DNA of 58,672 nt from an uncultured Lachnospiraceae bacterium (GCA_910587105.1 CAJUMB010000016.1:1-58672); one strand, 5' to 3'; shown: positions 6,380 through 15,934, counted from the first letter of the stretch. Translations and numbers: made by a program. The notes: a model not told the origin generated them from the letters alone.

Positions 6380-9037
6380 TTAATGAATTACACTTCTGAC
6401 TGCCTGATCCAATACAGTCATATCGATAGGTTTTGAAACATGGGCATTCATCCCAGACTCCAGCGCGTCCCTGATATCTTCAGCAAAGGCATTGGCTGTC
6501 ATGGCAATGATGGGAATCTTCTCCGCCATGGGATGTGCCGATTTTCTGATTGCTCTGGTGGCGTCATATCCATTCATCACCGGCATCTGCACATCCATCA
6601 GCACCAGCTGATACTGCCCTGGCTCTGACTGCTCAAATGCCTCTGCGGCAAGCTGCCCATTCTCATAGATTTCACAGGAAGCCCCCGCCATATCCAGCAA
6701 TTCGCTGAGAATTTCTGCATTGATCTCATTGTCCTCTGCCACCAGAATATGCATTGCCTGAAAAATACTCTGCTCATCCGAATCATCGGATTCCGGCTCC
6801 TGGCTGATGACAGAATCTACCTTTTGGCGGAAACTGGTCAGGAAGAATGGCTTCTGAAGGAATGCGTCCACCCCCGCACGTTCTGCTTCCTCCTCAATGT
6901 CTGCCCAGTCATAACCAGTCAATACAAAGATCGGTATGTCTTTGAGAATTTCCCGGCGTATCCGTCTTACTGTCTCCACCCCATCCATCCCGGGCATTTT
7001 CCAATCCAGCAGAACCACGTTATACAGCCTTCCCTCCCCATCGGACTGTTTCACCATATCTACGGCCGTCTGCCCATCCAAGGCATATTCCACAGTTACC
7101 CCTGTGCCTTCCATAGTCATCTGAATACTGTTACAGATGGCCTCTTCATCGTCAACCACCAGCATCCGGCTGATTCCATTCTTTTCCCAGAAATCATGGT
7201 CCACTGTCTGGCCGCTGATGTGCAGTTCCAAATTCACTGTAAAAACGGTTCCTTCCCCTTTCTTACTGTCCACCTGAATATTTCCACCCATCAGCTCTAC
7301 CAAATTCTTTGTGATAGACATTCCCAAACCCGTTCCCTGGATTTTATTAGTCACGCTGTCTTCTTCCCGGGTAAATGCCTGAAAAATCTTCTGCACATAT
7401 TCTTCGCTCATGCCATAGCCATTATCCGCTACAATAAAACGGAAGTTTACAAACTGCCTGGCCCGCTGAGGCAGTTCCTGAACAGTCAATGTAACACGGC
7501 CGCCGTCTGGCGTATACTTCACCGCATTGGATAAAAGATTCAAAAGAATCTGATTCAGCCGCAGCTTGTCCATAATTACCTGCTCATGCTTCATATCTTT
7601 GCTATGTACCTCGAAGGTATGCCCTTTCGCCTTCATCTGTGGACGGATAATGGCGTCAATCTCTTCAATCATCTCCACCATATTTTCATCTGACAGATTC
7701 AGAGCCGCTTTGCCTGCCTCTATCTTGCTGATATCCAAAATATCGTTAATCAGCCCCAGAAGATGCTGGCTGGATGAGGAGATCTTCTTTGTATATTCTT
7801 TTACTTTATCTGGATTTTCCGCATCTCTGGACAAAAGCGCCGCAAAGCCCACTATCGCATTCATGGGAGTACGGATATCGTGGCTCATATTTGAAAGAAA
7901 AGAACTTTTTGCGCGGTTAGCCTCCTCTGCTATCCTAAATGCCTCTTCTGCTGTCTCCTTAGAACGCGCCAGCATAGCATTGGACTCTTCCAGCTGCAGG
8001 TTCATTTCTTCCTGTCGACGCAGGTTCTTTTGTTCCTGCCAGAATAAGCGGGCGCTGCTCTGCTGTTTGGAGATAAATACCACTGTCAAAACCAACAGTA
8101 TGAAAATCACCAGCGCCAGCGCCAGCAGCATCCGAATCACTGCCCCCACCATCTCCACGGTCCCCGATGCCACAAAATCTGCAGGTATCAGAAACAAAAG
8201 CATGGTGTCATACGTTTCCAGCGCTGTCAGGCAGTAATAATACTCCTCGCCCTCATAATAAAAATTAGTGCTGAATGCTCCCGATTTTTCCACTGTGGCT
8301 TTTATGTCATCAAAAGATATCTGCCTTTTCCCATCTGCCATTGACAGAGCTTTGAGCACATTATATGCCTGAATTGTATCATCTTCAGAAACATCATCAT
8401 ACATCCGCGTTCCATTGCTTTTTAAAATATATGTCTCATTTTTGTTTCCATAGGCCCGGCTGTCATAATAATCAGACAATGCGCACACATCTTTCAGCAG
8501 AACAATATGTGTAAAAACGGCATCGCCACTTTTTGTACATACTGGTTCATCCAGCTTCTGGGCAAAAGCCCAGTAACTGCCATCGTAAATCTCCGTATCG
8601 GAAATAAATGTATACCGTTCTTCTCCTCCGGATACCCTGTCAATATCAGACCAGACACTGCGCCTTCCTCCTGCGTCACAGCAATTTCCGCGGTCCTCCA
8701 GCAATATCAGTTTGGAATTATAGTGATCTGTTTCCAGTATCTGCTCTTGTCTTTTCAATTGCCGGATGATATCCTGTACTGTGTCATACTCCTGATTTTC
8801 CAGCAGATTTGCTGCTGCCACAAGATAATTCCAATGAGCATCCAATGCATTGTTCAGATTGCTCTGCACCTGCAGAGTAATTTCATTGAGCTGCGTGGTA
8901 CGTTCTGCAAAAATCTGCTTTTTCAGATATCCCGCGAAATAACTGCCTCCAGCCAGCACTGCCAGAAATAGACATACTGCCAGCGCCACTGGCAGTACGA
9001 TGTTACTCTTTTTTCTATCGGACCCCATACAGTCCAC
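6380..9037 (-). CDS. Hybrid sensor histidine kinase with two receiver domains
   Basis: The 885-residue protein has a membrane helix (about 12-36), an extracellular sensor of about 260 residues that looks Cache-like, and a second helix (298-322). A coiled coil, a HisKA domain with phospho-acceptor His386 (SNMSHDIRTP) and a HATPase domain (DNGYGMSEEYV; GTGLGMSI) follow. Two receiver domains close the protein, with phospho-Asp in LLDWKMPGMDG and LMDVQMPVMNG. No HPt domain or output regulator is encoded nearby, so the phosphate target is elsewhere. It follows the solute-binding lipoprotein gene by about 20 bp and probably reads that protein's ligand state. GTG at 9037 or ATG at 9028 could be the start; both have a purine-rich leader. 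Confidence 0.92.
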   Translation of the reverse strand: MDCMGSDRKKSNIVLPVALAVCLFLAVLAGGSYFAGYLKKQIFAERTTQLNEITLQVQSNLNNALDAHWNYLVAAANLLENQEYDTVQDIIRQLKRQEQILETDHYNSKLILLEDRGNCCDAGGRRSVWSDIDRVSGGEERYTFISDTEIYDGSYWAFAQKLDEPVCTKSGDAVFTHIVLLKDVCALSDYYDSRAYGNKNETYILKSNGTRMYDDVSEDDTIQAYNVLKALSMADGKRQISFDDIKATVEKSGAFSTNFYYEGEEYYYCLTALETYDTMLLFLIPADFVASGTVEMVGAVIRMLLALALVIFILLVLTVVFISKQQSSARLFWQEQKNLRRQEEMNLQLEESNAMLARSKETAEEAFRIAEEANRAKSSFLSNMSHDIRTPMNAIVGFAALLSRDAENPDKVKEYTKKISSSSQHLLGLINDILDISKIEAGKAALNLSDENMVEMIEEIDAIIRPQMKAKGHTFEVHSKDMKHEQVIMDKLRLNQILLNLLSNAVKYTPDGGRVTLTVQELPQRARQFVNFRFIVADNGYGMSEEYVQKIFQAFTREEDSVTNKIQGTGLGMSITKNLVELMGGNIQVDSKKGEGTVFTVNLELHISGQTVDHDFWEKNGISRMLVVDDEEAICNSIQMTMEGTGVTVEYALDGQTAVDMVKQSDGEGRLYNVVLLDWKMPGMDGVETVRRIRREILKDIPIFVLTGYDWADIEEEAERAGVDAFLQKPFFLTSFRQKVDSVISQEPESDDSDEQSIFQAMHILVAEDNEINAEILSELLDMAGASCEIYENGQLAAEAFEQSEPGQYQLVLMDVQMPVMNGYDATRAIRKSAHPMAEKIPIIAMTANAFAEDIRDALESGMNAHVSKPIDMTVLDQAVRSVIH

Positions 9038-9052
9038 CCTTTCCCTTTTCCC

Positions 9053-9076
9053 CTACATTACCTGAGGGTAATGTAG
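9053..9076. repeat. Perfect 10-bp hairpin over the stop codon of the solute-binding gene
   Basis: CTACATTACC-TGAG-GGTAATGTAG is a perfect inverted repeat that contains the stop codon (9058-9060) and lies about 16-25 bp before the kinase start. There is no T-run. It could set the ratio of lipoprotein to kinase by RNA processing or 3'-end protection. Confidence 0.6.
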
Positions 9077-10905
9077 TCTGCCGGCTCAGCAAGCTGCTTT
9101 CCCTCTGATGCAAGACGGTTCACAATTATTTCTTTGTAAGTGGTTTGTGTTTTCGTATAATCTGTAATACCGGCTGACTGGAGAGCTTCTTTCATCATCA
9201 GCTCCTCATTGCCCAGCAGCGCCAGAGAATATGTCTCTGTACGGTTCAGTTCACTGCCATCCATTGTCAATCGCTCCAGCTCATATCCCTGTTTCGTCTT
9301 CTTTACCTCCATCTCAAAGCCGCTGGATACATAGAGTGTAGAGTCATTAATCACAGACCCTCTTTTGCCAGGCGTTGTTAAAATATAATCTGCCAGTCTG
9401 TACAGCTGTTCTCCTTCAACATCACACAACAGTATGCTGGGCGACTCACCCATGGTCAAAAAACCAAGCTGTTCTTCTGTATAATCTCCCTCCACAATAT
9501 TGCCGGCAACACTGGCCGCAGGGCCAAGCAGCAGCTGTGTCCCCACTTCTTCCCTGAGACTGTTCAAAACCGCAGACGCTGCCCTGCTGCCTCCATCTGG
9601 ATGGAATTCATAAGCATAACCTGTACCAATGTGCGCCGCAGGCAATGTCTCCTCCCCACTATGGCGCAACGCCTCATTAAAAGCATTGAAAGCATCCCGG
9701 GCATCTGAATACTCTCCGGTAATCATCCCCTGGACCACCTGCTGGGAAACTGAAAACATATCTGAAGATGCAAGCCGTATATACAATCTGTTTTCCTCCG
9801 CATACGGCTGCAGATAAGCCAGAGCAGGGGAAAGTTCCAGTTCTACATCCTTATGATAGGCAATCATATTCTGCCCATCCGCAATATTTTTCAGGCCATC
9901 CTTACTCAGCATAGCCGCCAGAATCTCTTTCATCAGCTGCTCACGTTCCGGGTCATTTTCTGCATCCCTATTGACAGCCGCCTGAAAGGCTGGATAGGTC
10001 AGATACCAGTTATCTTCCTCTTCTGCACCATAATAAGGAATCAGCAGAGACTCTTTATCTATGCTGTACCGGATTGCCTCATCACCAGTTCCCCGCATCA
10101 TCGCTGTCTCCCTGTTCTCATACATGGTAAACACTTTTTCATGCTCATATTTCAGGTCTGCCTGTGTCACACCTGAACTGCCGATGAATTCCTGCATCCG
10201 CTCAAAAACAGGCATCCAGACCTTTTCACTTAACTGATTTGTCTGACCGCTTTCATACTGCTGGCGCCATTCCCTGCCCTCCTGAGAAACCAGCTGTGAT
10301 ATGGAAAGGCCCTGCAGTAACTCCATACAGGTATAATCTGCCGCAAAATTGGAGAGAAACGGGCGGATTCCGGACTTGCTCAATGTTTTACAGACATCCG
10401 TAAATTCTGAATAATTTTTAGGAATATCAAGATTATGTTCCCTCAGAATCTCTTTATTCACAATAATACCATCTACCTCTGCATATGCCGGGAGCCAGTT
10501 CACGGTACCGTCATCATATGTGTAATTTCTCAAGTATGACTGATAAAAGGAACCTGCAAGTTCAGAATCACTGAGATCCAAAAGAGAATCTCTCCAGGAA
10601 ACCACATCTTTTAATGCAAACCGCCGGACAGTTAAAATGTCTGGCAGCTCTCCTCTTTCTTCTTTAAAACGATAAAAATCTGTGGAATTGGTTGCCACAT
10701 AAAATTCAAAATCCACCTCTGGAAATTTTTGCTGCAGGTATCCGCCGTAGCTCTCTGTCAGCTGATCACTCCAGAGAGCAACCGTAACCTTTTCCTTTCC
10801 CTCGCCCGCAGCTTTATGATCCGCAGAATTTCCCCTGCATCCACTCAGACTGGATAGTAATACAGCACCTGCCAGGAAAAAAAACGCCCCTTTTTTTCTT
10901 TTCAT
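9058..10905 (-). CDS. Solute-binding lipoprotein fused to a 5'-nucleotidase-C-like domain
   Basis: The 615-residue product starts with a lipoprotein signal ending LSG|C23. Residues of about 40-425 look like a family 1 extracellular solute-binding protein (VTVALWSDQLTESYGGYLQQKFPEVDF; later WLPAYAEVDGIIVNKE). Residues of about 430-600 do not belong to that fold: the patterns LGFLTMGESPSILLCDVEGE, LYVSSGFEMEV and LNRTETYSLALLGNEEL resemble the C-terminal substrate domain of 5'-nucleotidases. No permease or ATPase genes are adjacent; the next gene is a hybrid histidine kinase. This suggests a ligand sensor rather than a transporter part. GGAGAGG precedes the ATG. The second-domain call is by eye. 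Confidence 0.8.
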   Translation of the reverse strand: MKRKKGAFFFLAGAVLLSSLSGCRGNSADHKAAGEGKEKVTVALWSDQLTESYGGYLQQKFPEVDFEFYVATNSTDFYRFKEERGELPDILTVRRFALKDVVSWRDSLLDLSDSELAGSFYQSYLRNYTYDDGTVNWLPAYAEVDGIIVNKEILREHNLDIPKNYSEFTDVCKTLSKSGIRPFLSNFAADYTCMELLQGLSISQLVSQEGREWRQQYESGQTNQLSEKVWMPVFERMQEFIGSSGVTQADLKYEHEKVFTMYENRETAMMRGTGDEAIRYSIDKESLLIPYYGAEEEDNWYLTYPAFQAAVNRDAENDPEREQLMKEILAAMLSKDGLKNIADGQNMIAYHKDVELELSPALAYLQPYAEENRLYIRLASSDMFSVSQQVVQGMITGEYSDARDAFNAFNEALRHSGEETLPAAHIGTGYAYEFHPDGGSRAASAVLNSLREEVGTQLLLGPAASVAGNIVEGDYTEEQLGFLTMGESPSILLCDVEGEQLYRLADYILTTPGKRGSVINDSTLYVSSGFEMEVKKTKQGYELERLTMDGSELNRTETYSLALLGNEELMMKEALQSAGITDYTKTQTTYKEIIVNRLASEGKQLAEPADYITLR

Positions 10906-10988
10906 GACAATATCCTCTCCTTATAACCATATACTCTGCTTCCGCCTGTCCCCCTGCTGAAAAAGCGCCGTACCTGCCCCAGCTGCTA

Positions 10989-12098
10989 TTATGATTGAAT
11001 CTCTTCCATTATTTTCTGCATTTCTTTCATATATCCTGGAATATCAAATCCCTGAGGACAATGCCCGCTGCAGGTGCCGCAGTTCTCACAGGCCGAAGGC
11101 TTTTTATCTTCCGGAAGTCCGTTTAACTTATTCATCCTCCAGGCATCTCCGATTTTTGTCTCATTGTAAACGTTCAGCAGGAATGGAATATCCAGTCCTT
11201 TTGGACAGTCGGGACAACAGTACCTGCACCCTGTACATGCCACTGCCACAGTGGAATACTGGATCTCCGCTGCCTTTTTTATTTTATTTTGTTCTTCTTG
11301 TGTGAGGGACTGGGTGTTCGAAAAAGTTTCCAGATTATCTTTTACCTGCACATCGTTTGACATACCGCTTAAAACCACCTGCACGTTTTCCAGTCCCATC
11401 ACCCAGCGCATAGCCCAGGAAGCCTGTGACGCGTCCCCCTTTAATTCCTCTGCCGCTTTTTCTGTCAGGTCTGCCAGCATCCCGCCATGCACAGGTTCCA
11501 TAACGACAACAGGAATCCCCGCCTGTGTGAGAATCTCATAAAGCTCTTTTGCATCTCCATAATACCAGTCATAATAATTCAGCTGAATCTGCACGAAATC
11601 CCACGGGTACATGTGTAGAATTCTGGATAACACCTCAGCGCTTCCGTGGAAAGAAAATCCCAGATACCGGATTTTCCCTTCCTGTTTCATCTGGTCAAAA
11701 TACGCAATACAGCCGCTCCCGGTGATGTCATCTGCAAAATGATCCTGAATTCCATGAAGCAGATAGAAGTCTATCCTCTCCATCTGGAGGCGCTGCAGCT
11801 GCTCTTGAAACTGTGCTCTATAATCTGGATTGGCCTGATAGTTGAATTTATCCGCCACATAAAACGTATCTCTGGGATATTCTGCCAACGCCCCGCCCAA
11901 AAATTCCTCAGATTTTCCCTCGTGGTAGATAAAAGCAGTATCATAATAATTAACACCGCCCTTCATACATTGGTCAATCAGAATTTTCGCCTGTTCATAG
12001 TCAATCTGCGCCTCATCTCTATTCAGCACCGGAAGCCGCATGGCGCCCATTCCCAGCCTGGACAATTTGATATTATCTCTATACTCTTTGTACTGCAT
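10989..12098 (-). CDS. Aldo/keto reductase with C-terminal 4Fe-4S ferredoxin domain
   Basis: This is a 369-residue cytosolic protein. Residues 1-285 form an aldo/keto reductase barrel with the catalytic Asp-Tyr region YYDTAFIYHEG, the lysine in VADKF and the histidine in FYLLHGIQDH. The C-terminal 80 residues carry CTGCRYCCPDCP and CENCGTCSGHCPQG, two ferredoxin-type 4Fe-4S sites, so it may exchange electrons with ferredoxin as well as NAD(P)H. GGGAGGAAGAG precedes the ATG. It is downstream of the CO dehydrogenase operon but separated from it by a terminator at 12230, so it should have its own promoter. Substrate is unknown. A second member of the family lies at 16126. Confidence 0.9.
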   Translation of the reverse strand: MQYKEYRDNIKLSRLGMGAMRLPVLNRDEAQIDYEQAKILIDQCMKGGVNYYDTAFIYHEGKSEEFLGGALAEYPRDTFYVADKFNYQANPDYRAQFQEQLQRLQMERIDFYLLHGIQDHFADDITGSGCIAYFDQMKQEGKIRYLGFSFHGSAEVLSRILHMYPWDFVQIQLNYYDWYYGDAKELYEILTQAGIPVVVMEPVHGGMLADLTEKAAEELKGDASQASWAMRWVMGLENVQVVLSGMSNDVQVKDNLETFSNTQSLTQEEQNKIKKAAEIQYSTVAVACTGCRYCCPDCPKGLDIPFLLNVYNETKIGDAWRMNKLNGLPEDKKPSACENCGTCSGHCPQGFDIPGYMKEMQKIMEEIQS

Positions 12099-12229
12099 CT
12101 CTTCCTCCCTTTTTTGTCAAAACATACATCCTGTCTCTATGCATATTTTAATGGATAATACCGGATAGCGCAACAAATATTTCCTCACTTTATACCTCCC
12201 CGGCAGTCTGGCCGCAAAGCGGCAGGGTG

Positions 12230-12272
12230 AAAAAAGAACCCGGTATCGCCGCAATGGCTATACCGGGTTCTT
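12230..12272 (-). terminator. Terminator of the cooS-cooF-oxidoreductase operon
   Basis: AAGAACCCGGTAT (12234-12246) pairs perfectly with ATACCGGGTTCTT (12260-12272). On the minus strand the stem is followed by TTTTTT. It closes the operon that ends at 12313. Confidence 0.9.
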
Positions 12273-12295
12273 CTATGACCAGCTCTTTTCTAGAT

Positions 12296-12316
12296 GAGTT
12301 TTCAAACACGTTCTAG
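12296..12316 (+). repeat. Solo copy of the TTTTTAAGACACGCTCTAG-type motif over a stop codon
   Basis: GAGTTTTCAAACACGTTCTAG matches the 3' tail of repeat copies A and B (GATTTTTAAGACACGCTCTAG) at most positions. Its CTA contains the stop codon of the oxidoreductase gene at 12313. No hairpin core is present. Confidence 0.45.
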
Positions 12317-13536
12317 AACACCCACTCATACTGCCCTTTTTCATCCACATGATAAAAATCTGCAAAGTTGATGTCAAAGATATCTTTTTTAATTCCGCCC
12401 ACGTCAATTTTATTTTTAATCAGATACTGCCAGGTTCCGGCGTGGGAAATGTCTCCCTGCAGAAGCACACCCTCCACTTTTCCGTCTTTCAGGATAATCC
12501 GCTTATACTGTGTCTTATCCTCTTTAATCTGAACCTGATCCCCATCTTCTTCCAGTATCCGGCCCACACACAGTGTTACCAGTCCAAAGAAGTTGATGGT
12601 ATTTTTGATTGCATAGGTGTCGGTGTAGGTTTCCGCCCCGCCGCACATATTCTCCCCGGCAATCTTTCCCTGATTGGCCGCGTTGGGCCAGATGCCGGAC
12701 AACCCTGTGATATCCCCTGCGGCATAGATATCCGGCTGGGATGTGTTCAGACCAGCGTCCACGGTGATGCCTCTGTCACACTGGATGCCGCTGCCCTCCA
12801 GACAGGCCAGGGACGGGCGTACCCCTGCTGCAACGATCACAATGTCGCAGGCCAGTTCTTCTCCGTTGTCCAGAGTGATTTTATGTATTTTACCGTCTGC
12901 CTCACACACAGCTTCCGATGCCTTTCTGCCCAATACAAAACGCACTCCGGCATTTTCAAACAGTTTCTGATAAGCATTGGCAGCATGTACGTCCAGCTGC
13001 ACCGGCAGAATCCGGTCCACCATTTCCACAATGGTAATCTTCTTGCCACGCTCCAGCAGACCATATGCCGCGTCCAGACCCACCAGACCGGAACCGATCA
13101 CCAGTACGTTCTCTGCCGTCTCTGCTTCCTTTACGATTGCCTGTGCATCAGAGAGATTCCGCAGGCCGTATACGTTGGATGCCTTCCTCAATTCTCCCAC
13201 AGGAGGGATAAAGCTGTCCGCACCGTTGGCCAGGAGAAGTTTGTCATAGCTGATTTTCTCCCCATTATCCAAGACGATTTCTTTCTGCTGGGGACAGACC
13301 TGTTCTACCCGTACACCCTTTTTCCAGTCAATGTTAAACTTCTCAAAAAAGTCTTTTTCTGTAAAATCCAGCCCTTTTTCATCCCGTTCGCCTGCGATAA
13401 ACTTGTGAAGCATACAGCGGGAATGTACATGTGTGTCTGCGGAAATCATCACAATTTCCCCGGCATTGTCCTTCTCACGGATGGTTTTCGCCGCTTGTGC
13501 TCCGGCAATTCCGGCGCCGATAATTACATATTTCAT
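12313..13536 (-). CDS. FAD/NAD(P)-dependent oxidoreductase of the CO dehydrogenase cluster
   Basis: The 407-residue product is a two-dinucleotide-binding-domain flavoprotein of the NADH oxidase/rubredoxin reductase group. It has an N-terminal FAD motif (VIIGAGIAGAQAA), a second NAD(P) motif (VLVIGSGLVGLDAAYGLLERG) and the FAD-closing motif DIYAAGDI. It begins three bases after cooF, with AGGAGGTG as ribosome binding site. In known CO dehydrogenase-CooF-oxidoreductase clusters this enzyme passes CO-derived electrons to NAD(P)+. That role is inferred from context. It is the last gene before the terminator at 12230. Confidence 0.9.
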   Translation of the reverse strand: MKYVIIGAGIAGAQAAKTIREKDNAGEIVMISADTHVHSRCMLHKFIAGERDEKGLDFTEKDFFEKFNIDWKKGVRVEQVCPQQKEIVLDNGEKISYDKLLLANGADSFIPPVGELRKASNVYGLRNLSDAQAIVKEAETAENVLVIGSGLVGLDAAYGLLERGKKITIVEMVDRILPVQLDVHAANAYQKLFENAGVRFVLGRKASEAVCEADGKIHKITLDNGEELACDIVIVAAGVRPSLACLEGSGIQCDRGITVDAGLNTSQPDIYAAGDITGLSGIWPNAANQGKIAGENMCGGAETYTDTYAIKNTINFFGLVTLCVGRILEEDGDQVQIKEDKTQYKRIILKDGKVEGVLLQGDISHAGTWQYLIKNKIDVGGIKKDIFDINFADFYHVDEKGQYEWVF

Positions 13537-13539
13537 CCC

Positions 13540-13986
13540 TTACACCTCCTCTACATAAATCGCCTGCTTGGGACAGGAGGCCACACAGGACGGCTCTCCT
13601 CCTGCGTTGACACAGAAGTCGCATTTTACAACCTTGCTCTTGGTCACTGCATCCGGCTTAATTACTCCAAAAGGACAGTTCATCACGCACATGAAACAGG
13701 AACCGCACCGGGTCTCGTCGTAGAACACATGACCGCTCTCTGGATCTTTATAAAGCGCCCCGCTCATGCAGGACTCTACGCATTTGGGATCGTCACAGTG
13801 ACGGCAGAACAATGGCTTGTACTGCCCGTCAGCATCTTTCAGGATACGATTCCGGGATTCATTACGGGGGTCTGTCAGATCCAGGTCGTAGACTGTCCCT
13901 TGTGTCTCTCTGTGTGCCTGCATACAGGCGATGGAACAGTTCTTACAGCCATCACATTTCTGATAATCTATCATGATGCGTTTCAT
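13540..13986 (-). CDS. cooF: CooF-like polyferredoxin (four 4Fe-4S clusters)
   Basis: The 148-residue soluble protein has the cysteine groups CDGCKNCSIACMQAH, CRHCDDPKCVESC, CGSCFMCVMNCPFG and CDFCVNAGGEPSCVASCP, as in the electron-transfer subunit of anaerobic CO dehydrogenase and the DMSO reductase beta family. It should take electrons from CooS and give them to the oxidoreductase gene product just downstream. Two GTG codons precede, but ATG at 13986 has AAGGGG about nine bases upstream and opens with the usual MKRIMIDYQKC. It is 18 bp downstream of cooS. Confidence 0.9.
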   Translation of the reverse strand: MKRIMIDYQKCDGCKNCSIACMQAHRETQGTVYDLDLTDPRNESRNRILKDADGQYKPLFCRHCDDPKCVESCMSGALYKDPESGHVFYDETRCGSCFMCVMNCPFGVIKPDAVTKSKVVKCDFCVNAGGEPSCVASCPKQAIYVEEV

Positions 13987-14004
13987 ATGCACCACCCCTT
14001 CCTC

Positions 14005-15888
14005 TTATATATTAAGTCCCTGCCGTTTTTCTTCGATAATCTTCTCCAGGATGTCCGCAGATTCTTTGGCATCGCTGTTGATGATCACATGGCCTCCGGT
14101 AAGTTTCTTCATGTCTTCTGTCAGTACCTGTACGGCAACCTTGCTTCCTGTTACAAACGGAGGCAGTCCCAGATGCAGAGGCAGTCCCAATGCCAGTCCG
14201 TAACATCCGTCTGCCAGTGCCTGTTCTTCCAGCCACTGTGCGGCGGAGAGTACCAGAGGAAGCTGTGGAAGATCCACATTCAAAGCTTCTGCCAGCTCTG
14301 TAGCTACGATTTCCAGACGTCCGATTGCCAGACATGGGCCAAAGTTCAATACCGGCGGGATTCCCAGTTTCTCACAGACAGCGCGCAGTTTGGGACCTGC
14401 CAGTTTTGCTGCTTCCGGAACCATAAGACCGCAGTTTTCGATTCCGCCTGAGGAACATCCTGCAGTCAACACGATAATGTCTTTGGCGATCAGCTCTTTT
14501 ACCAGATCTACACTTAAAACGTCATGGCCGCCTGCTGTCAGGTTGGAACAGCCTACCACTCCGGCAACACCTTTGATATCTCCGGATACGATCAGGTCAA
14601 TGAGAGGCTTCCAGTTGCCGCCCAGGAATTTCTTCAGCGATACTTCGCTGACTCCGGTGAGGGTATTGTCGTTGCCGTGGTCTTTCATTAACTTCATTGG
14701 CACACTGCCCCGGCGCTCTTTGTATGCAGCCACGATCTCGTCGATAATCTCTTCTGTGACAGCGGGACGGTTTTCAAAGTCAAATTCTTTCAGCTCTGCA
14801 TTGGCTTTCTTTGCCACATTGTCAATACAGATTTGTTTAATCTTCAATTCATCGCAGATGGGCTCGATTCCCGGAAGGGTACAGTTGAACTCAGAGATTA
14901 CTGCATCGATTCCCCCTGTTGCCAGAATCGCTTCACTGGTATAGTTATTTCCGGCATGGCCGTCAAAGATTTCTGTGTAGTGTGCCCCGCGCAGCTGCAG
15001 ATCCTGTCCCACACAGGTACAGCCCACCAGCTTAAATCCTTTTGCCCCGGCTTTTTTCGCTTTTTCTTTTACATCCTCGTCTGTCAGGCGGTCCTGCAGG
15101 AAGGTGAACATGGAGTGCTGATGTCCGGTGATCATAATATTGATATAATCCGGGTCAATGACTCTCAGTCCCACAGGCGCTGTGCGGATTTCCGGTTCTC
15201 CCAGAACCACGTCGTTTAACAGGTTGGTCAGCACCAGACCGTGGATTCCTGTGGAAATACCCAGTTTCAGACAGTCGAGTAACATGTTGACAGGGTCGGA
15301 ATTCAGGTTTGTAGAACATTTTACTACGCCGTGGAATACCTCAGACTTTGCCCCTCCTGGCAGAATGCCCAGCTCTTTCCACTTCTCGTAGCGGGGTCCA
15401 TAGGACAGCTTCTCAGTCAGCTGCATTTTCTCGTATTCCGGCAGATACAGATCTCTCAACACGGCGTCAGCCACGGCTTCCGCACATTTATGTACATCGT
15501 TTTCCTCAATGCCGAAGATGGAAGCCAGGCGGTTCAATGTGTCCACACCTTTGATCTCACCTTTTGTCTGTGCAATATGTTTCACGTTTAAAGCGGTATT
15601 CTCTACCACATGGATATAACAGCCAGACCCGGAAGCAACTGCTCTCAACAGATTTCTGACCACAATTGTATCCGCATTGGCTCCACAGATTCCGCGGGGT
15701 GATTTAGGCGTGATCCGGCAGGGGCCGTTGGCACACAGACGGCAGCATACGCCCTGGAGGCCAAATCCACATTTGGTGCTCTGGCTGTCTACCCGGTGAT
15801 GGGACGTCTCCATGGGAAGCCCCGCGATAAACTCCTCTAACGGTTTGTCTGCACTTTTGCAGGTGTTGCATCCATGACACTCGTTCAT
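14005..15888 (-). CDS. cooS: Anaerobic carbon-monoxide dehydrogenase catalytic subunit
   Basis: This 627-residue Ni-Fe enzyme oxidises CO with water to CO2 and two electrons. The N terminus has the cysteines of clusters D and B (CGFGLQGVCCRLCANGPC, then GICGA). The active-site cluster C ligands are visible: His in TGHQHS and cysteines in VGCTCVG, FNCTLPG, VVGCSNL, TAGCSSGGIENCG and NFGPC. No acetyl-CoA synthase or CooC maturation gene is nearby, so this is a monofunctional CooS. The first in-frame ATG (15894) is only two bases from AAGGAGG, while ATG at 15888 is eight bases away and is preferred. It heads a three-gene operon with a clear promoter and palindromic operator upstream. Confidence 0.96.
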   Translation of the reverse strand: MNECHGCNTCKSADKPLEEFIAGLPMETSHHRVDSQSTKCGFGLQGVCCRLCANGPCRITPKSPRGICGANADTIVVRNLLRAVASGSGCYIHVVENTALNVKHIAQTKGEIKGVDTLNRLASIFGIEENDVHKCAEAVADAVLRDLYLPEYEKMQLTEKLSYGPRYEKWKELGILPGGAKSEVFHGVVKCSTNLNSDPVNMLLDCLKLGISTGIHGLVLTNLLNDVVLGEPEIRTAPVGLRVIDPDYINIMITGHQHSMFTFLQDRLTDEDVKEKAKKAGAKGFKLVGCTCVGQDLQLRGAHYTEIFDGHAGNNYTSEAILATGGIDAVISEFNCTLPGIEPICDELKIKQICIDNVAKKANAELKEFDFENRPAVTEEIIDEIVAAYKERRGSVPMKLMKDHGNDNTLTGVSEVSLKKFLGGNWKPLIDLIVSGDIKGVAGVVGCSNLTAGGHDVLSVDLVKELIAKDIIVLTAGCSSGGIENCGLMVPEAAKLAGPKLRAVCEKLGIPPVLNFGPCLAIGRLEIVATELAEALNVDLPQLPLVLSAAQWLEEQALADGCYGLALGLPLHLGLPPFVTGSKVAVQVLTEDMKKLTGGHVIINSDAKESADILEKIIEEKRQGLNI

Positions 15889-15934
15889 ATTCATTCCCTC
15901 CTTAAATTTTCACATAGTCTTTGGTTTTCCAGAA

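Noticed and set aside
12349..14451. A 700-codon open frame on the plus strand across the CO dehydrogenase operon
   Set aside because: It is antisense to three genes with intact cysteine and nucleotide-binding motifs, has no ribosome binding site and reads as low-similarity, Cys/His-rich sequence typical of a shadow frame.
14005..15888. CO dehydrogenase as part of a Wood-Ljungdahl acetyl-CoA synthase locus
   Set aside because: No acsB, acsC, acsD or acsE gene is present on either side, and the partners are CooF and an FAD oxidoreductase. The pathway may exist elsewhere in the genome.
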